From positions 1 through 43,386 of the forward strand of contig CANRFG010000008.1 of the NCBI GenBank assembly GCA_947629815.1: 43,386 bases of DNA. The letters run 5' to 3'. The DNA comes from an uncultured Bacilli bacterium. GTDB lineage: Bacteria > Bacillota_I > Bacilli_A > RF39 > UBA660. This document shows positions 7,754 through 15,020 of the stretch, one piece after another (positions within the stretch are counted from its first letter, which is position 1; every line of letters starts with the position of its first letter). Both the position numbers and the translations under genes were made by a program. The notes under the pieces were generated by a model, which had not been told where the DNA came from, did not search any database, and saw only the letters and a list, made by a program, of their open reading frames with translations.

Positions 7754-9058
7754 ATGTTTGAAAGTTTAGGAGATAGATTACAAAGCGCTGTTAATAAAAT
7801 AAGAGGTTATGGAAAAATAACAGAAGATAATATTAGTGATGTTATTCGTGAAATAAGACTTGCTTTACTTGAAGCTGATGTTAATTATAAAGTAGTAAAA
7901 GAGTTTATAGCGAATGTGAAAGAAAAAGCTTTAGGTGAGGAAGTCGCTAAAAGTTTAAAACCTGGTGAAATGTTTGTAAAAATATTAAAAGATGAATTAG
8001 TAGATTTATTAGGTGGAGAAAAGAGAGATTTAAATTTAAATGGTAATCCTGCTATACTTATGCTTGTTGGATTACAAGGTACAGGTAAAACAACAATGAT
8101 TGGTAAATTAGGATTACATTTAAGGAAAAAACATAATAAAAAACCATTACTTGTTGCTTGTGATGTATATAGACCTGCTGCTATTGAACAATTAAAACAA
8201 ATAGGAAAACAACTTAATATAGAAGTTTATGATGAGGGTAATAAAAATCCTGTTGAAATTTCTAAAAATGCAATTAAATATGCTAAAGAAAATGGATTTA
8301 ATTATGTACTTATAGATACAGCTGGAAGACTTCATATAGATGAAGTTTTGATGAATGAATTAAATGATATTAATAATGAAGTAAAACCTGATGAAATATT
8401 ATTAGTTGTTGATAGTATGACAGGACAGGATGCAATAAATGTTATAGAAGGATTTAATTCTTCATTACCTTTAACGGGTGCGATTTTAACTAAATTAGAT
8501 GGTGATACTAGAGGTGGAGCAGCTTTATCAATAAGACACCTTACAAATGTACCAATTAAATTTGTAGGTGTTGGAGAAAAAATGGATGGACTTGAGGAAT
8601 TTTATCCAGATAGAATGGCAACTCGTATTTTAGGCATGGGAGATATAATGACCATGATAGAAAAGGCAGAAGAAGTAATAGACCAAGATGAAGCTATGAA
8701 AGCTGCTAAAAAAATGCAAAATGGTAAGTTTGATTTGGAAGATTTTTTAAGTCAATTAAAACAGATAAAAAAATTAGGACCTCTTGAAAATTTAATTAAA
8801 ATGTTACCTGGAGTTCCTAAAGAAATGAAAAATGTAAAAGTTGACCCAAAAGATATGGCACATATTGAGGCTATAATTTTATCGATGACACCTTATGAAA
8901 GAAGACATCCAGAGGTTTTAAAGGCTACTAGAAAACAAAGAATTGCTAAAGGTAGCGCAAGAAGTGTTGAAGAAGTTAATAGACTTTTAAAGCAATTTGA
9001 ACAAATGAAACAAATGATGAAACAATTAAAAAGTGGAAATTTTAAAATGCCATTTTAA
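7754..9058 (+). CDS. ffh: signal recognition particle protein Ffh (SRP54)
   Basis: A 434-aa GTPase that binds 4.5S/6S RNA and signal peptides and docks on FtsY. N-domain: MFESLGDRLQ and ALLEADVNYKVVKEF (residues 1-90). G-domain: GLQGTGKTT (P-loop, near residue 106), DVYRPAA, DTAGR, TKLDGD and a GVGEKMDGLEEF end block. M-domain from about residue 300 has the RNA/signal-sequence part (LPGVPKEMK, SMTPYERRHPEVL, RKQRIAKGSG-like RIAKGSARS) and a methionine-rich tail QMKQMMKQLKSGNFKMPF. ATG 7754 is chosen because AGGTGAT precedes it; 15 upstream codons starting at 7709 overlap the promoter. No ylxM-like gene is upstream. Confidence 0.97.
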   Translation: MFESLGDRLQSAVNKIRGYGKITEDNISDVIREIRLALLEADVNYKVVKEFIANVKEKALGEEVAKSLKPGEMFVKILKDELVDLLGGEKRDLNLNGNPAILMLVGLQGTGKTTMIGKLGLHLRKKHNKKPLLVACDVYRPAAIEQLKQIGKQLNIEVYDEGNKNPVEISKNAIKYAKENGFNYVLIDTAGRLHIDEVLMNELNDINNEVKPDEILLVVDSMTGQDAINVIEGFNSSLPLTGAILTKLDGDTRGGAALSIRHLTNVPIKFVGVGEKMDGLEEFYPDRMATRILGMGDIMTMIEKAEEVIDQDEAMKAAKKMQNGKFDLEDFLSQLKQIKKLGPLENLIKMLPGVPKEMKNVKVDPKDMAHIEAIILSMTPYERRHPEVLKATRKQRIAKGSARSVEEVNRLLKQFEQMKQMMKQLKSGNFKMPF

Positions 9059-9078
9059 GACCTTTAGGTCTTTTTATT
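9057..9078 (+). terminator. rho-independent terminator of ffh
   Basis: A 6-bp stem AAGACC/GGTCTT with tetraloop TTTA, then T-rich tail; starts inside the stop codon. Confidence 0.75.
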
Positions 9079-9116
9079 TTAAAATTTTATAAAATAATTT
9101 ATAAAAAAACAAGAAA

Positions 9117-10496
9117 TTAATCTTGTTTAAGTATATCTCTTGCAGCTACAAGACCTGTTGCAGCAGCAGTAACGATATTTCCTGCTTTACCAGCTCCATC
9201 TCCAATAAAATAAATATCTTCATTTTCTAATTTAAAATTATTATTTGTTTTTATTTCATTGCTGAAAAATTTAATTTCAGGACCATATAGTAATGTTTCA
9301 TCATTATTAACACCTGGTATTATTTTATCTAGTTTTTTAAGTCCTTCTAATATATTTGTAATAATTCTATGTGGTAAAACTAAAGCTAAATCTCCTGCAA
9401 CACAATCTTTTAAAGTAGGTTCTATATAATTTTTATCTAACTTTTTCCAAGTAGACCTTCTTCCTTCTCTTAAATCTTTTAGACTTTGTATAATTGGTTT
9501 AGAATCACCTAAAACATTCGCTATTCGTGCAATTGATTCACCATATTCTCTAGTGTTTGTAACAGGTTCAGTTAAATTAACTTTACTTATAAAAGCAAAA
9601 TTACTATTATTTGATTTTATATCTTTTAGTGAGTGTCCATTAACACATATATAACCATAATAATTTTCTTTTGTTACAAATCCTCCAGGATTAGTACAGA
9701 ATGTTCTAATTTCATCGTTGTATGTATCTGTCTTAATAAATATAGTAGGGTCATATATTATTTTACATAAATCTTCTAATATTTCTTTTCTTACTTCAAC
9801 TCTAACACCAATTTCAATACTTTGAGAAAGGTAAGGAATTTTGTATTTATCAGCAAGTTCTTGTACCCATTTTGCACCTGTTCTACCTGGCGCAACTATT
9901 ATTTTTTTTCCTTTAACTTCTTTGTCTTTATATATTACTTTGTAATAGTTATTTTCTTTTACAATATCAGATACATCAGTATTTTCAAGTAATGTTACAC
10001 CTTTATCTTCAATGTATTTAGAAAAATCCTCAATGTATTTTGGAAGTTTATCTGAACCTAAATGTTTTTGTTTTATAATTAAAAGTCTAGAACCATTTAT
10101 AGCAATTTCTTTTTTTATTTTTAAAGCTTCTTCCATGTTACTTGGAAATACATCACTATCCATTTTAAATTTAGTAAATATTTCTTCTGTATCATCTATA
10201 AGTTTATTTGCTTCATTTTCACTCATATATTTAAATAAATCGGATTTACCTATTTTAGGAATGAAATTTAATTTTCCATCTGAAAAAGTACCTGCACCAC
10301 CATAACCTGATAAAATATTACAAGGGTTACAATTTTTGCATTCTGTTTTGTTTTTATTCATTGGACAAAATCTTTTTTCTGCTTTTTTACCTCTATCCAT
10401 TAATAAAATTTTTAAGTTTTTGTTCTTTTCTATAAGTTCATATGCCGCAAATAATCCTGCTGGACCTGCTCCTATAATAATTACATCATACATCAT
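9117..10496 (-). CDS. FAD-dependent dehydrogenase (COG2509 type)
   Basis: A 459-aa flavoprotein. The N-terminal dinucleotide fold is VIIIGAGPAGLFAAYEL (residues 5-21); a Cys-rich insertion CPMNKNKTECKNCNPC follows near residues 45-60, then GYGGAGTFSDGKLN. The C-terminus closes the FAD site with IYFIGDGAGKAGNIVTAAATG. This layout is that of the uncharacterised FAD-dependent dehydrogenases grouped in COG2509; the physiological substrate is unknown. The four Cys could bind a metal or cluster, which I infer only from spacing. GAGGGA precedes two adjacent ATG codons; the first is used here. Monocistronic. Confidence 0.85.
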   Translation of the reverse strand: MMYDVIIIGAGPAGLFAAYELIEKNKNLKILLMDRGKKAEKRFCPMNKNKTECKNCNPCNILSGYGGAGTFSDGKLNFIPKIGKSDLFKYMSENEANKLIDDTEEIFTKFKMDSDVFPSNMEEALKIKKEIAINGSRLLIIKQKHLGSDKLPKYIEDFSKYIEDKGVTLLENTDVSDIVKENNYYKVIYKDKEVKGKKIIVAPGRTGAKWVQELADKYKIPYLSQSIEIGVRVEVRKEILEDLCKIIYDPTIFIKTDTYNDEIRTFCTNPGGFVTKENYYGYICVNGHSLKDIKSNNSNFAFISKVNLTEPVTNTREYGESIARIANVLGDSKPIIQSLKDLREGRRSTWKKLDKNYIEPTLKDCVAGDLALVLPHRIITNILEGLKKLDKIIPGVNNDETLLYGPEIKFFSNEIKTNNNFKLENEDIYFIGDGAGKAGNIVTAAATGLVAARDILKQD

Positions 10497-10512
10497 AACA
10501 TCATCCCTCTTA

Positions 10513-10541
10513 ATTGTAACATAAAAATAGTAATCTGTTAC
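10513..10541 (-). promoter_or_regulatory. promoter and inverted repeat before the flavoprotein gene
   Basis: On the minus strand TGTTACAAT forms an extended -10 (TACAAT at 10513-10518). It overlaps an inverted repeat GTAACA (10516-10521)-N14-TGTTAC (10536-10541), which could bind a repressor. Confidence 0.4.
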
Positions 10542-10594
10542 ATTTTATGTGAGATTTTAAATAATAAAATGATTTAATTTTATAAAATGTTAAG

Positions 10595-10618
10595 TAGAGT
10601 TTAAAAACTCTATTTTTT
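10595..10618 (+). terminator. orphan hairpin with T-run
   Basis: An 8-bp stem TAGAGTTT/AAACTCTA followed by six T. No gene lies on the plus strand upstream of it within 1.3 kb, so it would end an unannotated short transcript from the 10497-10594 gap, or it is incidental. I see no open reading frame there. Confidence 0.45.
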
Positions 10619-10640
10619 AATCTTTAATTTTATAAAAATC

Positions 10641-10669
10641 TTGTATTTTTTTTTTAAATATTGTATATT
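10641..10669 (+). promoter_or_regulatory. promoter of rubrerythrin gene
   Basis: TTGTAT (10641-10646), 17-bp spacer, TATATT (10664-10669). Confidence 0.65.
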
Positions 10670-10678
10670 AAATATGGT

Positions 10679-10694
10679 GTTATCAAAGGATAAC
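10679..10694 (+). promoter_or_regulatory. putative operator at the rubrerythrin start site
   Basis: Perfect inverted repeat GTTATC-AAAG-GATAAC, beginning about 10 bp after the -10 box, i.e. at the expected transcription start. Its place suits a repressor of an oxidative-stress gene. It is not a clear PerR box (TTATAAT-N-ATTATAA). Confidence 0.5.
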
Positions 10695-10726
10695 AATTAT
10701 TAATAAATAGAAGGGAAATATGATTT

Positions 10727-11266
10727 ATGGAATTAAAAGGAACAAAAACAGAACAAAATTTAATGAAAGCATTTGCAGGTGAAAGTCAAGCTAGAAATAA
10801 ATATACTTACTATGCAAGTAAAGCAAAAAAAGATGGATATGAACAAATTGCAGCTATATTTTTAGAAACAGCTGAAAATGAAAAAGAACACGCTAAAATA
10901 TGGTTTAAAGAATTAAATGGTGGAGAAATTCCAGAAACTGCTCAAAATTTATTAGATGCAGCACAAGGAGAAAATTACGAATGGACAGATATGTATGCTG
11001 AATTTGCAAAAACAGCTAAAGAAGAAGGATTTACTAGACTTGCTTATTTATTTGAAGCAGTAGGCGCTATCGAAAAAGAACATGAAGAAAGATATAGAAA
11101 ATTACTAGATAATGTTAAAGGTGATTTAGTATTTAGTAAAGATGGAGATTGTATTTGGAAATGTCGTAATTGTGGACATATAGTTGTTGGTAAAAAAGCA
11201 CCAGAAGTTTGCCCTGTATGTAATCATGCACAAAGCTATTTTGAAATCAAAGCAGAAAATTATTAA
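10727..11266 (+). CDS. rbr: rubrerythrin
   Basis: A 179-aa non-haem iron peroxidase that reduces H2O2 in the cytoplasm of anaerobes. The ferritin-like domain (residues 1-138) has the diiron ligands in [19 protein letters not shown] and [14 protein letters not shown]. The C-terminal rubredoxin domain has CRNCGHI (CxxCG) and CPVCNHA (CPxC) near residues 146-166, giving one Fe(Cys)4 site. Full length and standard domain order. AAGGGA lies ahead of the ATG by about 10 bases. Single gene with its own promoter, a possible operator and a terminator; electrons might come from the thioredoxin reductase-like flavoproteins nearby, which is only a guess. Confidence 0.96.
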   Translation: MELKGTKTEQNLMKAFAGESQARNKYTYYASKAKKDGYEQIAAIFLETAENEKEHAKIWFKELNGGEIPETAQNLLDAAQGENYEWTDMYAEFAKTAKEEGFTRLAYLFEAVGAIEKEHEERYRKLLDNVKGDLVFSKDGDCIWKCRNCGHIVVGKKAPEVCPVCNHAQSYFEIKAENY

Positions 11267-11286
11267 TAATAATTAGATAAAATAAA

Positions 11287-11314
11287 AAGCTATCAAATTG
11301 ATAGCTTATTTTTT
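11287..11314. terminator. bidirectional terminator between rbr and aquaporin
   Basis: An 8-bp stem AAGCTATC/GATAGCTT (extendable to a 10-bp palindrome), with ATTTTTT on the plus side and A-rich sequence on the other; it overlaps the aquaporin stop codon. Confidence 0.8.
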
Positions 11315-11959
11315 GTCTGATAAAACAAGTTTGTAAAATAATGCAGCAAGAACTGCTCCAATTAGTGGTGCCACTATAAATACCCATACTTGAGATAATG
11401 CTTCTCCACCTTGAAGTAATGCAGGTCCTAAACTTCTTGCTGGGTTTACACTTGTACCTGTAAATGAAATACCAATTAAATGTACAAGAGTTAATGTTAG
11501 TCCAATTACTATTCCAGAAACATTACTATATTCTTTTTTAGAAGTAACACCTAATATAGCAGTTACAAATATAAATGTAAGAATTATTTCAACTAATAAT
11601 GCTATCCAAACAGTATCAGCAAGTTGCGTTGGGGCACCATATCCATTTGCTCCTAATGAATCAAATCCACCAAGAATTACACCTAATACAGCAGCACCTG
11701 CGATAGCGCCTAATACTTGAGCAATAACATATCCAATAAAATCTTTACCACTCATTTTTTTAGTAAGAAGCATTGATAATGAAACAGCTGGATTAACATG
11801 ACAACCAGAAATATTTCCAATTGAATATGCCATAGCGACGATAACTAAACCAAACGCTAATGATGTAGCAATTAAACTGCCTCCTGTTATTGCAGCAACT
11901 CCACAAGCTACTAGAACAAGTACAAAAGTTCCAACAAATTCAGAAATATATTTCTTCAA
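11306..11959 (-). CDS. aquaporin (AqpZ-like MIP channel)
   Basis: A 217-aa inner-membrane channel of six helices and two half-helices. Both NPA boxes are present: GCHVNPAVS (residues 52-60) and TSVNPARS (residues 169-176). The selectivity-filter His (LVHLIG), Thr (GTSVNPAR) and Arg after the second NPA match E. coli AqpZ, which points to water rather than glycerol. The start is TTG at 11959: no ATG or GTG is available, and AGGAG (minus strand, 11969-11973) sits nine bases upstream. An ATTATA/TATAAT -10 lies at 11984-11989. Divergent from trxB. Confidence 0.92.
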   Translation of the reverse strand: MKKYISEFVGTFVLVLVACGVAAITGGSLIATSLAFGLVIVAMAYSIGNISGCHVNPAVSLSMLLTKKMSGKDFIGYVIAQVLGAIAGAAVLGVILGGFDSLGANGYGAPTQLADTVWIALLVEIILTFIFVTAILGVTSKKEYSNVSGIVIGLTLTLVHLIGISFTGTSVNPARSLGPALLQGGEALSQVWVFIVAPLIGAVLAALFYKLVLSDKK

Positions 11960-12020
11960 ATTTCGATTCTCCTTTCTACAATAATTATATCAAATTTGTT
12001 AATAAATTAGAATACCTATA

Positions 12021-12049
12021 TTGACTTTTTAAATTTCGTTGTATACAAT
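12021..12049 (+). promoter_or_regulatory. promoter of trxB
   Basis: TTGACT (12021-12026), 17-bp spacer, TACAAT (12044-12049). The -10 overlaps a small palindrome TGTATACA (12040-12047). Confidence 0.75.
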
Positions 12050-12073
12050 TTAACTATAAGGTAGGTGGAATAT

Positions 12074-12976
12074 ATGTACGATATAGTTATTATAGGAGCA
12101 GGTCCAGCTGGTTTAACGGCAGCACTTTATGCACTAAGGGCAAGGAAAAAAGTTTTAGTGTTAGAAGCAAAAAATTATGGTGGACAAATCTTAAATGCAA
12201 GCAAGGTAGAAAATTATCCAGGAATAGAATCTATTTCAGGTTTTGATTATGCAACGAATTTATACAATCAAGTAAAAAAATTAGGGGCAGAAATAAAATA
12301 TGAAACTGTGGTTCGTGTTGAAGAAGATAAAACAGTTATAACAAATAAAGATAAATATCAAGGAAAAGCAGTTATTATAGCTAATGGCGCAGAAAATAAA
12401 CGATTAGATATAGATAGAGAAGAAGAATTTGCTGGTAAGGGTGTTTCTTACTGCGCAACTTGTGATGGAAATTTTTATAAAGGAAAAATAGTTGCTGTAG
12501 CTGGTGGTGGAAATACTGCTTTAGAAGATGCTATATATTTATCAGGAATAGCTGAAAAAGTTTATTTGATACATAGAAGAAGTGAATTTAGAGGCGAAGA
12601 TAAATATGTTGAAGAATTAAAAGAGAAAAAAAATGTCGAATTTGTTTTAAATTCTAATGTTGTATCTTTAAATGGTAATGAAAAATTAGAAAGTATTACT
12701 ATAAAAGATAATGAAGAAAATGAAAATGAAATAAAATTAGATTGTTTATTTATTGCTATAGGGCAAGTCCCACAAAATCAAATATTTTCAAATGTTGTAG
12801 ATATAAATGATTATGGTTATATTGAAGCAATAGATGATGTACATACAAAAACAAGTGGAATATATGTTGCAGGGGACACAAGAGTTAAGGTGTTAAGACA
12901 ACTTACAACAGCAGTAGGAGATGGTAGTATAGCTGCAACTATTGCAATAAAAGAAATGAAAACAAATAATGAATAA
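12074..12976 (+). CDS. trxB: thioredoxin reductase
   Basis: A 300-aa flavoprotein that passes NADPH electrons to thioredoxin. FAD fold MYDIVIIGAGPAGLTAALYA at the N-terminus; redox pair CATC near residues 133-136 (SYCATCDGNFY); NAD(P) fold VAVAGGGNTALEDA followed by HRRSEFR, whose Arg pair favours NADPH; C-terminal FAD loop GIYVAGDTR...RQLTTAVGDG. Length is normal for the low-molecular-weight type. ATG 12074 follows AGGTGG at 12063-12068; the in-frame GTG at 12065 lies in that ribosome site and is not the start. No thioredoxin gene is adjacent. Confidence 0.95.
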   Translation: MYDIVIIGAGPAGLTAALYALRARKKVLVLEAKNYGGQILNASKVENYPGIESISGFDYATNLYNQVKKLGAEIKYETVVRVEEDKTVITNKDKYQGKAVIIANGAENKRLDIDREEEFAGKGVSYCATCDGNFYKGKIVAVAGGGNTALEDAIYLSGIAEKVYLIHRRSEFRGEDKYVEELKEKKNVEFVLNSNVVSLNGNEKLESITIKDNEENENEIKLDCLFIAIGQVPQNQIFSNVVDINDYGYIEAIDDVHTKTSGIYVAGDTRVKVLRQLTTAVGDGSIAATIAIKEMKTNNE

Positions 12977-13008
12977 ATATAAAATTCAACTAAAGGTTTG
13001 TTTATAAA

Positions 13009-13033
13009 TTTATCATATTTTGATAAATTATCA
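13009..13033 (+). promoter_or_regulatory. putative operator of the XRE/zinc-ribbon gene
   Basis: Perfect inverted repeat TTTATCA (13009-13015)-TATTT-TGATAAA (13021-13027) followed by a third half-site TTATCA (13028-13033), right before the ribosome site. Probably bound by the encoded HTH protein. Confidence 0.55.
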
Positions 13034-13046
13034 TCAGGAGGTATTT

Positions 13047-13661
13047 ATGAATCAAGAGAAAATAGGAAAATTTATAGCAAGACTTAGAAAAGAAAAAAAT
13101 TTAACTCAAGAACAATTGGCTGAACAATTAAATATTTCAAATCGTGCAGTTAGTAAATGGGAAAGAGGAATAAATTTACCAGATGCGTCTTTAATGATGA
13201 AAATATCTGATATTTTTGGTATAACTATAAATGAACTTTTAAGTGGTGAATTAGTTAAAAAAAATGAATATGAGAATAAAGCAGAAGAAAATTTAATAGA
13301 ATTAAAAAAATGTATGGAAGAACAAAATAGGTTTACAATTAAAGTTAGTTATATATTTGATATAATCGATTTATTAATTTCTATTTTATTATTAATTATA
13401 GGTTTAGTATTTTCTTTAATTAATCCACTTGTATCAATAATTTTAATTTTGATGCTTTCATTTATTTGGTTTCTTTCAGTTTTTGCATCATTAAGTATAG
13501 AACAGAAAATAGGCTATTTTAAGTGTCTAAAGTGTGGGCATATATATACTCCAACTGAAAAAAATTTTTCTTTTACATTATCATTATTAGGTTCAACAAG
13601 ACTTTTAAAATGTCCAAAATGTAATAAAAAAAGATGGAGTGTAAAAGTATATACTAAATAA
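13047..13661 (+). CDS. XRE-type regulator fused to membrane and zinc-ribbon segments
   Basis: A 204-aa protein. Residues 1-60 form an XRE/Cro helix-turn-helix (IARLRKEKNLTQEQLAEQL, ISNRAVSKWERG, LPDASLMM). After a charged linker come two adjacent transmembrane helices (about residues 105-155), then a C-terminal four-Cys ribbon, CLKC and CPKC, near residues 160-190. This is the common Firmicute layout of a membrane-tethered DNA-binding protein; the signal is unknown. AGGAGG at 13036-13041 fixes the ATG at 13047. A perfect inverted repeat just upstream suggests self-control. The gene has a terminator behind it, and a relic of a close paralogue is found near 42300. Confidence 0.85.
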   Translation: MNQEKIGKFIARLRKEKNLTQEQLAEQLNISNRAVSKWERGINLPDASLMMKISDIFGITINELLSGELVKKNEYENKAEENLIELKKCMEEQNRFTIKVSYIFDIIDLLISILLLIIGLVFSLINPLVSIILILMLSFIWFLSVFASLSIEQKIGYFKCLKCGHIYTPTEKNFSFTLSLLGSTRLLKCPKCNKKRWSVKVYTK

Positions 13662-13685
13662 GATTGTGGAAACACAATCTTTAAT
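13661..13685 (+). terminator. rho-independent terminator
   Basis: An 8-bp stem AGATTGTG/CACAATCT with a GAAA tetraloop and a short T tail. Confidence 0.75.
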
Positions 13686-13761
13686 AATATAAAAATATTT
13701 CTTTATTTACTATTATTTATATTAATAGTATAATTTGTTTAGATAAGAAAGGAAAATGAGT

Positions 13762-14574
13762 ATGAAAAAAGGTATTATTATATCTATAGTATTAGTTGTA
13801 GTGGTTATAGTTGGTGTATTTTTAATTATGGCTAAACAAAATAATAATCAAGGTAATAAAGATAATATTACATATGAAATCTATCTTAAAGTTAATCCAC
13901 TTGTTTTATTTGATTTTAAAGTTGAAAACGAAGAAGCAATAGTAACTGATTTTAAACTTGATAATGATAAAGCTAGAGAATTATTTGTAAATATTGATTT
14001 TAAAGGAATGAATTTGATAACAGCAATTGAAATATATGGAGATAAATTAAAAGAATCAAAAATAGAATTTACAAATATATATATTTGGACAACTTGGGAT
14101 AATAAACAATATTTTGAAAATAGTAAATATAAATTAGATGTTACTATAGTTAAAAGCGAAGAAATACAAAATGTCCCACAAAATACAATATCAAAATTAC
14201 AATATGATACAAAATATTATAAAGTTTTAGATGAACATGGATTTAATATAGTTTTTAAAGAAAATGGAGTTTTAGAGTACCATGTTGATACTCCTTATTC
14301 ACAAAAAGTATGTGATGAATTTGTACCAAGTGCTTGCTTTGATTTTACATTTGATGATAACTATTATAAAGAAGAAGCATCTAGTAATATGTATGTAATA
14401 GAAGGAGATACTGTTACTTTGAAAGCTAAAGAAGGCGAAGATTATTGGGGTTGGACAAATTCATATGCAAAATGTGAGATTTTATTTAATCGTATAAAAT
14501 GTGATGTATATAATGGATTTCATGATTCAAATGCATCATATGTAAGAACAGAGTATTATGAAATAAAAAAATAA
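13762..14574 (+). CDS. unknown membrane-anchored extracytoplasmic protein
   Basis: I do not recognise this 270-aa protein. It begins with MKKG and one long hydrophobic helix (residues 5-26) without a lipobox or clear cleavage site, so it is probably anchored with its bulk outside. The exported part is acidic and aromatic-rich; it has a repeated YDTKYYKVLDE/YEIYLKVNP beta-like texture and two Cys pairs (VCDEFVPSAC near residues 186-195; KCEILFNRIKC near residues 238-248) that could form disulfides. AAAGGA at 13748-13753 fits ATG 13762 (8 bases) better than the ATG at 13756 (2 bases). It stands alone between a terminator and the csoR promoter. Confidence 0.75.
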   Translation: MKKGIIISIVLVVVVIVGVFLIMAKQNNNQGNKDNITYEIYLKVNPLVLFDFKVENEEAIVTDFKLDNDKARELFVNIDFKGMNLITAIEIYGDKLKESKIEFTNIYIWTTWDNKQYFENSKYKLDVTIVKSEEIQNVPQNTISKLQYDTKYYKVLDEHGFNIVFKENGVLEYHVDTPYSQKVCDEFVPSACFDFTFDDNYYKEEASSNMYVIEGDTVTLKAKEGEDYWGWTNSYAKCEILFNRIKCDVYNGFHDSNASYVRTEYYEIKK

Positions 14575-14583
14575 AAAATTTGA

Positions 14584-14612
14584 TTGACCTTATGCACCTA
14601 GGGTGGTATAAT
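14584..14612 (+). promoter_or_regulatory. csoR-copA promoter with CsoR-like operator in the spacer
   Basis: TTGACC (14584-14589), exactly 17 bp, TATAAT (14607-14612). The spacer holds a G/C-rich pseudo-palindrome centred on CACC-TA-GGGTG (about 14591-14610, flanked by TAT and ATA), the form of a CsoR site. Copper-free CsoR would block this promoter. Confidence 0.75.
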
Positions 14613-14628
14613 TAATTTGGGTGGTACT

Positions 14629-14952
14629 ATGAATAAAAAACAAACAGAAGAAGCAAAAGAGCAAGTTATAAGATATGAAAAAAGAGATGCAGCTGAAAAA
14701 AAGAAATTGTCAAACAGATTAAATGTAATTGAAGGACAAATAAGAGGAATTAATAAAATGTTAGAAGATGATAGATGCTCTGAAGACTTATTAATTCAAA
14801 TGACATCAATTTACAATGCTATAAAAAGTTTTTCAACTCAATTATTGAAAGTTCATTTATATGATTGTATAGATGAAAATAAAAAATATAATGAAGAAGA
14901 AAAACAACAAATGATTGAAGAAATTGCTTCTTTAGTTAAAATAATTGATTAA
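14629..14952 (+). CDS. csoR: copper-sensing repressor CsoR
   Basis: A 107-aa all-helical metal-sensing repressor (CsoR/RcnR, DUF156). The helix-1 block LSNRLNVIEGQIRGINKMLEDDRCSEDLL and the VHLYDCI segment carry the Cys-His-Cys set expected for Cu(I) binding (Cys in DRCSED, then HxxxC in HLYDC). The N-terminal 25 residues are a charged extension. The next gene encodes a Cu(I) P-type ATPase and the promoter has a CsoR-like site, so this is a copper-responsive autoregulated operon. GGGTGG at 14619-14624 sets ATG 14629. Confidence 0.93.
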   Translation: MNKKQTEEAKEQVIRYEKRDAAEKKKLSNRLNVIEGQIRGINKMLEDDRCSEDLLIQMTSIYNAIKSFSTQLLKVHLYDCIDENKKYNEEEKQQMIEEIASLVKIID

Positions 14953-14954
14953 AG

Positions 14955-14987
14955 AAAATCGATGTAATAATCAACATTGATTTTTTT
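14955..14987 (+). terminator. terminator or attenuator between csoR and copA
   Basis: Stem TCGATGT/ACATTGA (one G-U), extended by AAAA/TTTT, loop of 8, then T-run. It lies between csoR and copA, so it would let less copA than csoR be made, or mark a partial stop. Confidence 0.6.
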
Positions 14988-15020
14988 CTATGTTAGAAAT
15001 TTTAAAATAGGGAGGGCAAA

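Noticed and set aside
10012-10524. Plus-strand frames of 97 and 62 codons
   Set aside because: Antisense to the flavoprotein gene; no start signals or recognisable protein.
10679-10694. PerR box before rubrerythrin
   Set aside because: The palindrome is GTTATC-AAAG-GATAAC and lacks the TTATAAT-N-ATTATAA consensus.
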